Assembly: GCA_028285305.1 (NCBI GenBank)
Contig: JANQPV010000055.1
Coordinates: 33,686 to 97,685, forward strand
From: Alphaproteobacteria bacterium
Lineage (GTDB): Bacteria; Pseudomonadota; Alphaproteobacteria; SMXP01
Direction of reading: 5' to 3'
DNA length: 64,000 nucleotides
This document shows positions 41,736 through 50,822 of the stretch, one piece after another (within the stretch, counting starts at the first letter, position 1; the number at the start of each line of letters is the position of its first letter). The notes below the pieces were generated by a model that saw nothing but the letters and a program-made list of their open reading frames with translations, made no database searches and had not been told where the DNA came from. Made by a program: the position numbers and the translations under genes.

Positions 41736-42824
41736 ATGCTTTCGCGCCGCACGCTCATTTTTTCTGGATTATCAGTCGCCGCACTTGGCGGAGCGGTGTA
41801 TGGGCTTTGGCCAAGACTTGGAAAATATTGGGATGAAGTTGAGCGGCAAAGACAGCTTCTGTCGTCCAATCCTGAGCTTGAAGGCTTCGTTCGCATGGCC
41901 ACTTTGGCCGCGAATGGCCACAATTCACAGCCATGGAAGTTCCGTATCAACCCAACAGACGTCAGCATACTGCCCGACTTTTCGCGCCGTACACAGGTCG
42001 TTGATCCTGATGATCATCACCTTTTCGTCAGTCTGGGCTGCGCCGCGGAGAACTTCACAATCGCGGCTGCAGCACATGGTCAGACAGCCGATGTTCGTGT
42101 CTTTGGTGGTGGCCCTGAGACAGCAGTCAACATCGCACTTCAACCAGGAGCAACACAAGAAACGTCTTTGTACAAAGCCATTCCCCTTCGGCAATCGACG
42201 CGATCCGACTTCGATGGAAAGTCGGTCACAGCAGCCGAAATCGATCTATTGACAGCGGCCGCGAGAGAAGACGGCGTTTCTGTTCTCATTTTCACAGACA
42301 CAACTCAGCGCGAGGCCATCCTGGAATTCGTCGTTGAAGGCAACAGCGCACAGATGGATGATCCTGCCTTTGTTGCCGAACTGCGCCAATGGCTGCGGTT
42401 TAACCCCCGTCAGGCGCTAGCGACCAAAGACGGTTTGTTCTCAGCTTGCACGGGAAATCCCGTTGTACCAGGATGGATGGGAGACGCGATGTTCGATGTC
42501 TTTTTCACCAAAGATGGAGAAAACGATAAGTATAGCAAGCATATTCGCTCTTCAGCCGGAATCGCCGTGTTCATTGGCGACCGCGAAGATCCTGAGCACT
42601 GGATTAAGGTAGGAAGGAGTTTTCAACTCTTCGCATTGCAAGCCACAGTACTTGGTATTCGCAACGCTCACCTCAATATGCCAATAGAAGTTCCGTCGCT
42701 CCGGCCGGAATTTGCCCGTTGGCTCGGCATACCTGATATGCGTCCCGATCTCATTGTGCGGTTCGGTCGAGCCCCGGCATTGCCAATGTCGCTCCGGCGA
42801 CCGGTTTCAGAAGTCGTCATCTAA
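41736..42824 (+). CDS. Nitroreductase-like flavoprotein (Acg family) with N-terminal membrane or Tat leader
   Basis: The protein has about 363 residues from ATG 41736 (GGAGG upstream). An N-terminal SRRTLIFSGLSVAALGGAVYG looks like a Tat-type leader or anchor. The body has LAANGHNSQPWKF, SLGCAAENFTIAAAAHG, PLRQSTRSDF and a late FQLFALQATVLGIRNAHL, as in the duplicated nitroreductase fold of the Acg family. In mycobacteria Acg (Rv2032) is DosR-induced and is thought to bind or sequester flavin. The Fnr-type site 72 bp upstream fits a hypoxia role. Catalytic activity is uncertain. Confidence 0.75.
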   Translation: MLSRRTLIFSGLSVAALGGAVYGLWPRLGKYWDEVERQRQLLSSNPELEGFVRMATLAANGHNSQPWKFRINPTDVSILPDFSRRTQVVDPDDHHLFVSLGCAAENFTIAAAAHGQTADVRVFGGGPETAVNIALQPGATQETSLYKAIPLRQSTRSDFDGKSVTAAEIDLLTAAAREDGVSVLIFTDTTQREAILEFVVEGNSAQMDDPAFVAELRQWLRFNPRQALATKDGLFSACTGNPVVPGWMGDAMFDVFFTKDGENDKYSKHIRSSAGIAVFIGDREDPEHWIKVGRSFQLFALQATVLGIRNAHLNMPIEVPSLRPEFARWLGIPDMRPDLIVRFGRAPALPMSLRRPVSEVVI

Positions 42825-42991
42825 AGTTCGTAGACCCTTTTTCTGCACTTCGGGTTGGCTCTTAAACTATGCGCCGCGCGAGTTCGCGCGTCTAGCTAAC
42901 TCCTGCTTCCGCTTCAGCTCCACCCAATTATTCCAAGTTTGCATATTAAATCCGCCTACTGTATAATACAGGTCAACATGAGAGGTGTGGA

Positions 42992-43528
42992 TTGACTGAA
43001 CAAGACAGTGATGACGATGACGAAGCGCTAAAACGCAGAGAACGAGACTATCCGGACTATTCCAATGAGTTAGCAGGCCGGTCCACGAAGATTGCCCGAT
43101 TTATCCCCGAATCAGTTCGCGAAGAGGTCCGAGCCAGCAAGAACAAGGAAGACTTGGCGGAGTTTCTCACTGCTTTGGATCTTGCTTTGCAGGATCCTGT
43201 CTATGCTGCGCTGTATGACAAATTGTTGGGTAGATTGGTTGAGATGGAGAGGCAAACGGAACATGCGCTTGAATCAGCTCAAGAAGAATTGAAAGAGACA
43301 GAGCTTGAATTCACTGCAACTCTGAATCAAGCAAGCAAGTTACCAGGCGGAGCATCTGTGTTCAGAGATATGGAAGGGAATGTCTGGACAGAAGATGGGC
43401 GTCTTTTGGAGGGGGAAGAGCTTGATCAAGTCGTCTGGAGGCGGGGAAAAGGAGCGACTTATGAGGAGTATTTGCGACATCGAAAACAATCTGAATACGG
43501 TCATCCTTTCCGAGCGTTAAGAAATTGA
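42992..43528 (+). CDS. Acidic hypothetical protein
   Basis: The protein has about 178 residues starting at TTG 42992 with AGAGG upstream. It is strongly acidic at the N-terminus (EQDSDDDDEALKRRERD). It is then helical (RFIPESVREEVRASKNKEDL, LDLALQDPVYAALYDKLLGR) with a coiled-coil stretch (EMERQTEHALESAQEELKE), and ends with GNVWTEDGRLLEGEELDQVVW. No signal or membrane segment is present. I do not recognise the family. It overlaps the convergent hydratase gene by 12 bp and lies at the border between the stress block and the catabolic operon. Confidence 0.65.
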   Translation: MTEQDSDDDDEALKRRERDYPDYSNELAGRSTKIARFIPESVREEVRASKNKEDLAEFLTALDLALQDPVYAALYDKLLGRLVEMERQTEHALESAQEELKETELEFTATLNQASKLPGGASVFRDMEGNVWTEDGRLLEGEELDQVVWRRGKGATYEEYLRHRKQSEYGHPFRALRN

Positions 43529-44245
43529 AAGCTCCACCGCGCCGAGCTCACCATAGTCTGCCACGTAGTCGCCCCTACCGGCCGGAACGACCTGACCGCA
43601 TGAACCCGTAAGCAACAGCGTTTCCCCGCTGAACTGAAATCCCCTCTTTTGAGCCTCCGCCCAGATCCACGGAACCGCCTCTTTGGGGCCGCCCAAAGCG
43701 TCGGTCATATCGGCGCGATTCACTGTCTCGCCATTGTGGCTTAATGTGGCGGTCATGTCTTCGCGTACGGACGTCCACGGCCTAAAGTCTCCGACCACAA
43801 AAAGATCTGCCCCCAGATTACAGGCCACCAGGTTTGGGGCGGTCATATCGGAAGGCCGTGAAAAGTTCACGTAGACTATCTCGAGAGCAGGCGCGAGGGC
43901 CGTCGGCGTACCTTTCTCATCAACGAGTACCGCGATCTCGCATTCAATGTTTCTTCCTTCGAGATGAGCCAACTCACAACCAGAATTGAGCCGGCCGTCG
44001 TGGTACAGACTGCCGAGCAAAGCGTGATCGATGCCAAAGAACTCTTGGATCGGTTTTGCCGTCACGCCTGCCTTGATCCCGCCGGTCTTTCCCGGTGAAC
44101 GTACAGCTGTCACCTGATGCTGTAGCTCATAGGCGTCAGCCAAAGTGAACGACTCCTCAATCTCAGGGAGCGGGGCATGCTCCGAAATTGATTTGGCAAG
44201 ATGCCGCACCAGCTCCGATCGAAGTATCGTTGGTTCGTTCGCCAT
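43517..44245 (-). CDS. 2-keto-4-pentenoate hydratase family protein
   Basis: The protein has about 242 residues of the FAA-hydrolase/MhpD fold: ADAYELQHQVTAVR, GGIKAGVTAKPIQEFFGI, the acidic metal site region IECEIAVLVDE, and LLLTGSCGQVVPAGRGDYVADYG. Enzymes of this type add water to 2-hydroxy-2,4-dienoates in aromatic meta-cleavage pathways or decarboxylate related oxoacids. It is the last gene of the ten-gene minus-strand catabolic operon. No ring-cleavage dioxygenase is nearby, so the usual meta pathway is not complete here. Confidence 0.82.
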   Translation of the reverse strand: MANEPTILRSELVRHLAKSISEHAPLPEIEESFTLADAYELQHQVTAVRSPGKTGGIKAGVTAKPIQEFFGIDHALLGSLYHDGRLNSGCELAHLEGRNIECEIAVLVDEKGTPTALAPALEIVYVNFSRPSDMTAPNLVACNLGADLFVVGDFRPWTSVREDMTATLSHNGETVNRADMTDALGGPKEAVPWIWAEAQKRGFQFSGETLLLTGSCGQVVPAGRGDYVADYGELGAVELSIS

Positions 44246-44262
44246 TTAGACAACCTTTGCCT

Positions 44263-45099
44263 TTAGTAGATTGTGATTCGGTGCAGCTCTCTTCGGTAGC
44301 CCTCGTAGCCGCCGGTCGCTTTGTGGATCACGCTGCGATTATCCCACATCACCAGCATGTCTTTCTTCCATTTGTGGCAGTAGACGAATTCTTCTTTGGA
44401 CTGCCATTCGTGCAGTTCCATGATGAGGGGACCGGCTTCTTCATCGCTCATTCCTTCAAAGCCGATAATGTACGAAATGCCGCTTAGGAATCCGCGCTTA
44501 CCGGTCTCGGGGTGGGTGGGAACGAGGGGATGGCTCTCTTTCTTGTAGGCTTCCTCGGAGGGGGTGATGTCCATGGCTCCGTTGTTGGAGACGTCGCCAT
44601 AAAGCCCATCCGGCGAATATCCACGAACGGCGGAGTGAACGGCGGTCAGCCCTTCGAACTTTTCCTTCATGTCGGGCGGCATTCTTTCAAATGACAGATG
44701 CTGATTGGAAAAATGTGTGTCGCCTCCGTGTGGGGGAATGTCGATGCTATAGAGAAGCGTCGCAGACGGAGGGTCCGGCAAAAAACTCCAATCGGAGTGC
44801 CAAAATTCCGCAAAGATTGGATTGGTTTCCTCCGCTTCGCGCCGCACCGCTGCAATGTACTTGCGTCCTGGGAGGGGATTGAAAAACGGGTCTTCGCCGA
44901 AATCGCCGAACTGTTGGGCGAATTGCTCGAACTGGTCGTGATCCAAGTGTTGATCGGGAAAGGCCAGAACGTGATGCTCCAACCAGGCGTCCCGAATTTC
45001 TTTCACCACCTCCGGCGACAAGGGTTCTGACAGGTCGACGCCGGTGACTTCGGCGCCGCACGCCTGGCCGCTCGGATTAACAGTGATCGATGTGCTCAT
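44263..45099 (-). CDS. TauD/TfdA-family 2-oxoglutarate/Fe(II) dioxygenase
   Basis: The protein has about 278 residues from ATG 45099 (GGGAG upstream). The iron facial triad is H101-x-D103 (FWHSDWSF) and H259 (NRSVIHKAT), with 2-oxoglutarate-binding arginine near 270 (YRRELHR). Relatives hydroxylate next to a sulfonate or ether; TfdA-type enzymes split aryloxyacetates and release glyoxylate. The very next gene of the operon encodes malate synthase G, which consumes glyoxylate, so ether cleavage with glyoxylate release is an attractive inference. The substrate is not known. Confidence 0.87.
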   Translation of the reverse strand: MSTSITVNPSGQACGAEVTGVDLSEPLSPEVVKEIRDAWLEHHVLAFPDQHLDHDQFEQFAQQFGDFGEDPFFNPLPGRKYIAAVRREAEETNPIFAEFWHSDWSFLPDPPSATLLYSIDIPPHGGDTHFSNQHLSFERMPPDMKEKFEGLTAVHSAVRGYSPDGLYGDVSNNGAMDITPSEEAYKKESHPLVPTHPETGKRGFLSGISYIIGFEGMSDEEAGPLIMELHEWQSKEEFVYCHKWKKDMLVMWDNRSVIHKATGGYEGYRRELHRITIY

Positions 45100-45167
45100 G
45101 ACATGTGCTCCCAATATTGAAGATCTTGTTTCATTTATGTGTTGAAGAAACCATCAGATTGACGCCG

Positions 45168-47357
45168 TCACGCTATGCTGCAAGATGACTTTGCCTTTCT
45201 TCTCCATTTGTGAAGAGTAAACTCCGTATACCCATTAGGCTGATCTCTACCGTGGAGGATCAATTCGCGTGCGGCGTTGAAGGCCTCTCCGCCGAAGTTT
45301 CCCGACATAGGGCGATACGCCGCATCATCCGCGTTCTGCTCATCAACGACTTTCGCCATTTTCTTAAGCACTTCCAGGACTTGATCTTCCGAAACGAGGC
45401 CATGGCGCAGCCAGTTCGCAACATGCTGTGAGGAAATGCGCAAGGTGGCCCGGTCTTCCATCAATCCCATATTTCGAATGTCCGGTACTTTGGAACAACC
45501 GACGCCCTGATCGACCCAGCGCACAACGTAGCCCAATATGCTCTGGCAGCTGTTCTCCAGCTCTTCCGTGATTTCTTCAGGGGAGTAGTCTCTGTGCACC
45601 GATAATGGAGGACTTAAAAGTTCGTTCAAGCCGTCGCTTTGTTGCTGAGCGAGTTGAGCCTGGACCTCAAAGGGATTCACATCATGATAGTGCACCGCGT
45701 GAAGCGTAGCAGCCGTTGGCGATGGGACCCAAGCTGTTGTCGCGCCGCTTTTGGGGTGGGAAATCTTCTGCTCCATCATTTTCGACATTTCGTCCGGCAT
45801 GGCCCACATGCCTTTGCCGATCTGCGATTTGCCCTGCAGACCATGTTGAACGCCGAGGCGGACGTTACGGTCTTCGTAGGAAGTGAGCCAGGGACAGGAC
45901 TTGATCTCATCCTTGCGCAGCATGGGACCCGCTTCCATCGACGTGTGAATCTCGTCTCCGGTGCGATCTAAGAAACCTGTATTGACAAAGAAGACCCGAT
46001 CTCTTGCCGCTTCGATACAAGCAGACAAGTTGACGGACGTACGGCGTTCTTCGTCCATGATCCCGATTTTGAGGGTGTTGGGCGTAAACCCTAGACAGCG
46101 TTCCACGTCGGCAAAAAGGTTTACAGTGAACTTCACTTCATCCGGTCCGTGAAGTTTCGGTTTTACAATGTAGACGGAGCCTTCACGACTGTTGCGATAC
46201 ACGCCGTTCCCAAGAACATCGTGCTTTGCAATCAGACTGGTGACGAATGCATCGAGAATACCTTCAGGAATCTCATTTCCATTCTTGTCCGTAACGATGT
46301 CGGTGAACATGTGGAGTCCGACATTGCGGACGAGCAAGAGCGATCGTCCCGATAGATCTATTCTGGCTCCCTTTGGATCGACATAAGAACGGTCGCTGGC
46401 TAGGGCGCGCACGATTGTCTCGCCACCCTTTTCCAATTCTGAGGTCAAGTCTCCCTTTATCAGTCCCAACCAATTTTGGTAGACGAGTACCTTGTCCTCC
46501 GCATCGACCGCGGCGACACTGTCCTCCAAGTCGACGATCGTGCTAACCGCCGCCTCAAGAACAACGTCCGCGACGCCGGCCAGGTCATCTTTGCCCACGG
46601 GAGCTTTTCGGTCGATCTTGATCTCTATGTGCAGACCGTTGTTCCTAAGCAGGATCGCCTCCGGGTCATTCGACGAACCACGATAGCCTGCAAACTGATC
46701 AGCCTCCTGAAGAGGGGTCGTCGTTCCATTCAGATCAACAATGAGTTGTCGATCCTCGATCCGGTATCGGGAGGCATCTGTGTGAGATCCAGTGACCAGA
46801 GGCGCGGCGCGATCCAAAAAGTCTCGCGCATAGGCGATCACTCGTGCTCCGCGTACTGGATTGTACCCCGATCCCGGCGCACAGCCATCCGACTCATCGA
46901 TGACATCGGTACCATACAATGCGTCGTACAATGAGCCCCAACGTGCGTTCGCTGCATTAAGCGCATATCGTGCGTTTGAGGCGGGCACGACGAGTTGCGG
47001 CCCGGAGATCGCACTCAGTTCCGGATCAATGCCTTCAACACCCACTTTGAAATCATCAGGTTGCGGCAGAAGGTAACCTATGTCTTGGAGAAACTTTCTT
47101 TGCGCCTCTGGCCGGATATCTTCCACTGGCGTTTTGCGGTACCACTCGTCGATCTGAGCCTGCAGCTTCTGCCGACGCTCCAAGAGCGCTGCGTTCCGGG
47201 GCCCAAGTGTCTCGACGGCCTCTGCCAGCCCGGACCAAAAGTCCTCCGCCAAAACATCTGTGCCCGGTAAAACATCTTTTTCGATAAACGCGGCAAGCAG
47301 GGGGGCGACCCCTAAGCCCGATCGGGGAATCATGTCTATCGTTGTGCTCGCGCTCAC
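45168..47357 (-). CDS. glcB: Malate synthase G
   Basis: The protein has about 729 residues, the normal length. It condenses glyoxylate and acetyl-CoA to malate. Motifs are NARWGSLYDALYGTDVI, TIVDLEDSVAAVDAEDK, FVNTGFLDRTGDEIHTSMEA, GKGMWAMPDEMSKMM and VDQGVGCSKVPDI. Isocitrate lyase, its usual glyoxylate-shunt partner, is absent from the window. Placement between a TfdA-like dioxygenase and a thiol-dependent isomerase indicates a pathway-dedicated copy that assimilates glyoxylate released by the catabolic route. Confidence 0.95.
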   Translation of the reverse strand: MSASTTIDMIPRSGLGVAPLLAAFIEKDVLPGTDVLAEDFWSGLAEAVETLGPRNAALLERRQKLQAQIDEWYRKTPVEDIRPEAQRKFLQDIGYLLPQPDDFKVGVEGIDPELSAISGPQLVVPASNARYALNAANARWGSLYDALYGTDVIDESDGCAPGSGYNPVRGARVIAYARDFLDRAAPLVTGSHTDASRYRIEDRQLIVDLNGTTTPLQEADQFAGYRGSSNDPEAILLRNNGLHIEIKIDRKAPVGKDDLAGVADVVLEAAVSTIVDLEDSVAAVDAEDKVLVYQNWLGLIKGDLTSELEKGGETIVRALASDRSYVDPKGARIDLSGRSLLLVRNVGLHMFTDIVTDKNGNEIPEGILDAFVTSLIAKHDVLGNGVYRNSREGSVYIVKPKLHGPDEVKFTVNLFADVERCLGFTPNTLKIGIMDEERRTSVNLSACIEAARDRVFFVNTGFLDRTGDEIHTSMEAGPMLRKDEIKSCPWLTSYEDRNVRLGVQHGLQGKSQIGKGMWAMPDEMSKMMEQKISHPKSGATTAWVPSPTAATLHAVHYHDVNPFEVQAQLAQQQSDGLNELLSPPLSVHRDYSPEEITEELENSCQSILGYVVRWVDQGVGCSKVPDIRNMGLMEDRATLRISSQHVANWLRHGLVSEDQVLEVLKKMAKVVDEQNADDAAYRPMSGNFGGEAFNAARELILHGRDQPNGYTEFTLHKWRRKAKSSCSIA

Positions 47358-47402
47358 TGTGTCCTCGATTTCGTTCTCGGTACGAATTCCAATCGTTGCC
47401 TG

Positions 47403-48005
47403 CTAGGCAATCAGTTGTTCTTCAACTTGTCCCAAGCGGTCTTTGCCAAAGAACATTTCGTCTCCTACATAGAACGTTGGTATGCCGAAACACCCGCGCT
47501 CAACTGCAGCATCTGTATTGGACAAAAGCTTCGCTTTAACTTCGGGGTCTTGGGTGCGCTCAAGCAGGTGCTGACCGTCGAAGCCCGCATCGGTCATCGC
47601 CTTCCCATAGACCTCCGGGTCGTCCATCTTGAGGCCGTCTTCCCACATATATTTCAGTCCGGCTTCGACATAATCGGAGAGCTTTCCTTCCTGTTCTGCG
47701 GCGATGGCTCCCCGCATAAGGATAAGCGTATTGACGGGGAAGTGGGGGTTGGGACTAAACTCGGTGAGCCCATGTTTTGCGATGAAGCGCCGGGTTTCCA
47801 ATTGTTCGTATTCCAATTTCCCCCTTATTTCAGAGAAAGCCATCATGGGGGATTGATTGCCGGTGGTCTTGAAAATGCCGCCCAATAGACACGGAATGAG
47901 ATTAAGCGTCGCGCCTGTCCGCTCCAGAATTGGGGGAAGCGCCTTATATGACAGATAGGCATTCGGACTACCGAAGTCGAAAACGAAGTCTAGTGTTTTT
48001 CCCAT
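47403..48005 (-). CDS. 2-hydroxychromene-2-carboxylate isomerase-like (DsbA/kappa-GST fold)
   Basis: The protein has about 200 residues from ATG 48005 (GGGAG upstream; the in-frame start at 48074 is rejected). Begins KTLDFVFDFGSPNAYLSYKAL, with the serine typical of glutathione-dependent HCCA isomerases in place of a redox CXXC, and ends with CFGIPTFYVGDEMFFGKDRL. Relatives isomerise 2-hydroxychromene-2-carboxylate in naphthalene degradation or act as kappa-class GSTs. With a GST in the same operon, a glutathione-linked step is likely. Confidence 0.87.
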   Translation of the reverse strand: MGKTLDFVFDFGSPNAYLSYKALPPILERTGATLNLIPCLLGGIFKTTGNQSPMMAFSEIRGKLEYEQLETRRFIAKHGLTEFSPNPHFPVNTLILMRGAIAAEQEGKLSDYVEAGLKYMWEDGLKMDDPEVYGKAMTDAGFDGQHLLERTQDPEVKAKLLSNTDAAVERGCFGIPTFYVGDEMFFGKDRLGQVEEQLIA

Positions 48006-48067
48006 CGAGAATCTCCCATATGATGACGGGTGTTCAACCGACCTGAGCGGCTTTGTGACGGCTCGCG

Positions 48068-49135
48068 TTACCACGAAAAAACCAGAGCCTGCTCGGGCGG
48101 CATACCGCCGGCTAGAGCTTTACGATACCCTGCCTCAATAGCGTCCGCACCAACGCCCTTTTTGATCGTCAACCATTTTGCCGCCCACGGAGCAAACGCA
48201 GCCCAAGCTTCAGAAAAGCGTTGATGGCTTACCTCGAACCCATCACGGGCGGAACGTTCTTCTGCAACAGAAGGAATAAAGAAAAGATAGGGCTCGGGCC
48301 CCGGCGTCGGTAATGAGTCGTCGGCAGGCGCACGATGTGTTGCACCAAGAGTGATGGAGTCCGTTAACCGCTCGCCCAATATAACGTGAACGGCCGACCG
48401 CACGGCGGCGTTTCCGGCCACGTCGATAAAGGCGGCTTTCTTTGTGTCAGAGTGAGCCTGGATGTCTTCGTAAGATTGAATTTCGTCATATTGCTCGAGT
48501 GTCTCAACGAATCTCCGGTTTCCGGGTGACGTTATCCCGATCACTTTTGTTTCGGCCTTTAAGTGTTTCATGGACCAAGCAAATGAAAGGGACGTCTTGC
48601 TCGATGCGCTGGTGACGTAAACAGTATCGACCGTGTCTGCCACTTGTTCCGCCAACATCCAGCCCGTCATGAAGAGGGCCCAAAGGACCGGCTGTGAATC
48701 TGCGGTTTCGTCTGAATACAGAGGGTCTGAAGCGCACCGATAGTAGCGGTTGTACCAAGGGTGGAGCTGGGACCGGTGCGGAGCCCCATCCGAAAAACAC
48801 AAGTCGCTAACCGCCGAAGGTGTAATGACCAGATGGGAGGACATCGGCAGAAAGCCAAACAGTCGCTCGCCTTCGACAATGTTAGAATTTGCGCTTGAGA
48901 TGACCTTTGCAAACCCCCAGACGGGCACATTGCCCCATCCGTCTTCCGCCGGAAAATAGGACCAATACGCAAGCGCATCTCCGAACACCGCATAGGTGAT
49001 GTTGTTCGTCGTGAGCGCAAATTGTTCAACTTCTAAGAGGATCTGACCCTCATCCAGCGAACCGGGCGAACCGGACTTCGCTTGCGTGGCCGTCAAATCA
49101 GATTTGTTTACGAGAATGGTGCGTTGCTGTGTCAT
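48068..49135 (-). CDS. DUF2855 family protein
   Basis: The protein has about 355 residues. The N-terminal part (ILLEVEQFALTTNNITYAVF) and the middle part (VYVTSASSKTSLSFAWSM) resemble a medium-chain dehydrogenase/quinone-reductase fold without the usual glycine-rich NAD motif. The family is known mainly as DUF2855, with no established reaction. Its position between the isomerase and the GMC oxidoreductase suggests it acts on an intermediate of this pathway. Confidence 0.8.
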   Translation of the reverse strand: MTQQRTILVNKSDLTATQAKSGSPGSLDEGQILLEVEQFALTTNNITYAVFGDALAYWSYFPAEDGWGNVPVWGFAKVISSANSNIVEGERLFGFLPMSSHLVITPSAVSDLCFSDGAPHRSQLHPWYNRYYRCASDPLYSDETADSQPVLWALFMTGWMLAEQVADTVDTVYVTSASSKTSLSFAWSMKHLKAETKVIGITSPGNRRFVETLEQYDEIQSYEDIQAHSDTKKAAFIDVAGNAAVRSAVHVILGERLTDSITLGATHRAPADDSLPTPGPEPYLFFIPSVAEERSARDGFEVSHQRFSEAWAAFAPWAAKWLTIKKGVGADAIEAGYRKALAGGMPPEQALVFSW

Positions 49136-49173
49136 GGGCGTTTCCCGGCAGAAGGTGATGTGAAGGCTAGACC

Positions 49174-50790
49174 TTACTTAGCACCGAGATCTGCCGCTAG
49201 AGATTCAGAGAACTTCGCCGCAAACCCGAAGATGGACATCTGAGGATTTGCGCCCAGGCTTGTCGGGAATAGGGATCCATCAAAGATCGATAGATTTTCA
49301 AGCAGCCGGAATCGGCCTTGGCTGTCAGTTACACACGTTCTCTCGTCTTCACCCATCGCGCAGCCCCCCATGACGTGCGCACTGGAAAGTCCGATCTTGC
49401 CGCTGTCCATCGGTAGCTGATTGATCGCCGCATTGGCGCCGTCGAGTGTCGTCTGCCAGGAAGCTTTCGTATGACCGGGCCGCGTTGCTTTCGCGCCAGC
49501 GGCGAACTGTATCTCCGTCATGCTGGAGAGTGCGCGCCGTATTCCATCTCGAATATAATCGGAGAGCTGATAATCGAGAACGGGCCGGCCATCGTCCGCC
49601 AGATTGATCGAGCCTCCAGGACTTTCTTCGTGGAAGCCATCGCGCAGAAAGGACATCATGCCGTGCGTGTGGGGTAGTTTTTTCATTGTTTCTTCGAGGA
49701 GTTTCCCTGAGCCCCCCGCGAGGGTCGCATACGTGCCTGGAAGAAGAGGAATGACTTCTATCTTGTAGCCCATGGGTCCGGTCACGCCTTCGCTCCACGT
49801 GAAGTGATCTGAATAGATGGACTGAGGAGCACCATAATAAGGGTCAATTCGCTCATTGAACTGCGCGTATGAGACCACCACAGGATGCAGGAAGGTTCGC
49901 TTTCCAATGCGGCGATAAGGATCAGGCACCTTGGATCGAAGCAAGATTCCAGGTGTGTGAATGCCGCCGGCCGCCAACACCACATGTCTCGCCGTTACAG
50001 TGACTTTGTGAGGTGCGCGCTGGGCATCATTTAGGACGCGGGCATATCCAACAACGCCGGTCACCTGGTCGCCTGTCATCGTCACGCTGTCCACGCCGAC
50101 ATGGTAGATCAGTTTGCTGCCATTATCGAGAGCGGCCGGAATTGTGGTGACAAGCATTGATTTTTTGGCGTCGATTGGGCATCCCACCCCGCAATAACCC
50201 AAGTCCCAGCACCCTTCGACGTTGCGCGGAATGACGTCCCAGGAATATCCCAGTTGCTCGGCGCCCTTTTGAAGAATTGCGTTGTTGGGATTGGGCGGGA
50301 CCGGCCACTTAGTTACTTTCAGACGCTTTTCCATCTCTTCAAAGTACGGCGCCATTTCATCTGGCGAGCATCCCTCGGCCCCAAATTCGGCTTGCCAATG
50401 GGCGAGCGTCTGGGGCGGCGTTCTGAATGTGGAGCACCAGTTAATAGTCGTGCCACCCCCAACATTTCGTCCTTGCACCACTGCAATGGCTGCGTCGCCC
50501 GTTGTTTGAAGACCGCCCTCCTGATAAAGGTCGGTGAAGCCGTATCGCTCGACCATATCAAACTTATCGGAAGACTTGAGCATTCCTTCTTCGAGAATGA
50601 CGACTTTAAGACCGGCGGCGCTCAATATTTCCGCGCTCGTTCCACCTCCTGCGCCAGAGCCCACGATCACAACGTCGGCTTCCAGTGTCAGGTCGTCCGT
50701 GAGCGCACTGCCATCGACGATGTCCCAACCTTTTTCGGTGGCGTCGCGATAGGGGTCTTCAACACCTGATACTTCCAATTCATTCAGCAT
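49174..50790 (-). CDS. GMC-family FAD oxidoreductase
   Basis: The protein has about 538 residues. FAD-dependent alcohol oxidation is indicated by VVIVGSGAGGGTSAEIL near 40, VVQGRNVGGGTTINWCS, and the C-terminal active site SSAHVMGGCAMG and LFPTSLGANPQMSIFG (His and Asn). A cluster of cysteines (WDLGYCGVGC) in the middle is reminiscent of long-chain-alcohol or cholesterol-oxidase-like members. It has no signal peptide of its own; the next gene encodes a Tat-leader protein that might carry it to the periplasm or serve as a small subunit. Confidence 0.88.
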   Translation of the reverse strand: MLNELEVSGVEDPYRDATEKGWDIVDGSALTDDLTLEADVVIVGSGAGGGTSAEILSAAGLKVVILEEGMLKSSDKFDMVERYGFTDLYQEGGLQTTGDAAIAVVQGRNVGGGTTINWCSTFRTPPQTLAHWQAEFGAEGCSPDEMAPYFEEMEKRLKVTKWPVPPNPNNAILQKGAEQLGYSWDVIPRNVEGCWDLGYCGVGCPIDAKKSMLVTTIPAALDNGSKLIYHVGVDSVTMTGDQVTGVVGYARVLNDAQRAPHKVTVTARHVVLAAGGIHTPGILLRSKVPDPYRRIGKRTFLHPVVVSYAQFNERIDPYYGAPQSIYSDHFTWSEGVTGPMGYKIEVIPLLPGTYATLAGGSGKLLEETMKKLPHTHGMMSFLRDGFHEESPGGSINLADDGRPVLDYQLSDYIRDGIRRALSSMTEIQFAAGAKATRPGHTKASWQTTLDGANAAINQLPMDSGKIGLSSAHVMGGCAMGEDERTCVTDSQGRFRLLENLSIFDGSLFPTSLGANPQMSIFGFAAKFSESLAADLGAK

Positions 50791-50822
50791 TAAGACGACC
50801 TTTCATTAAGACCAATCGGCCT

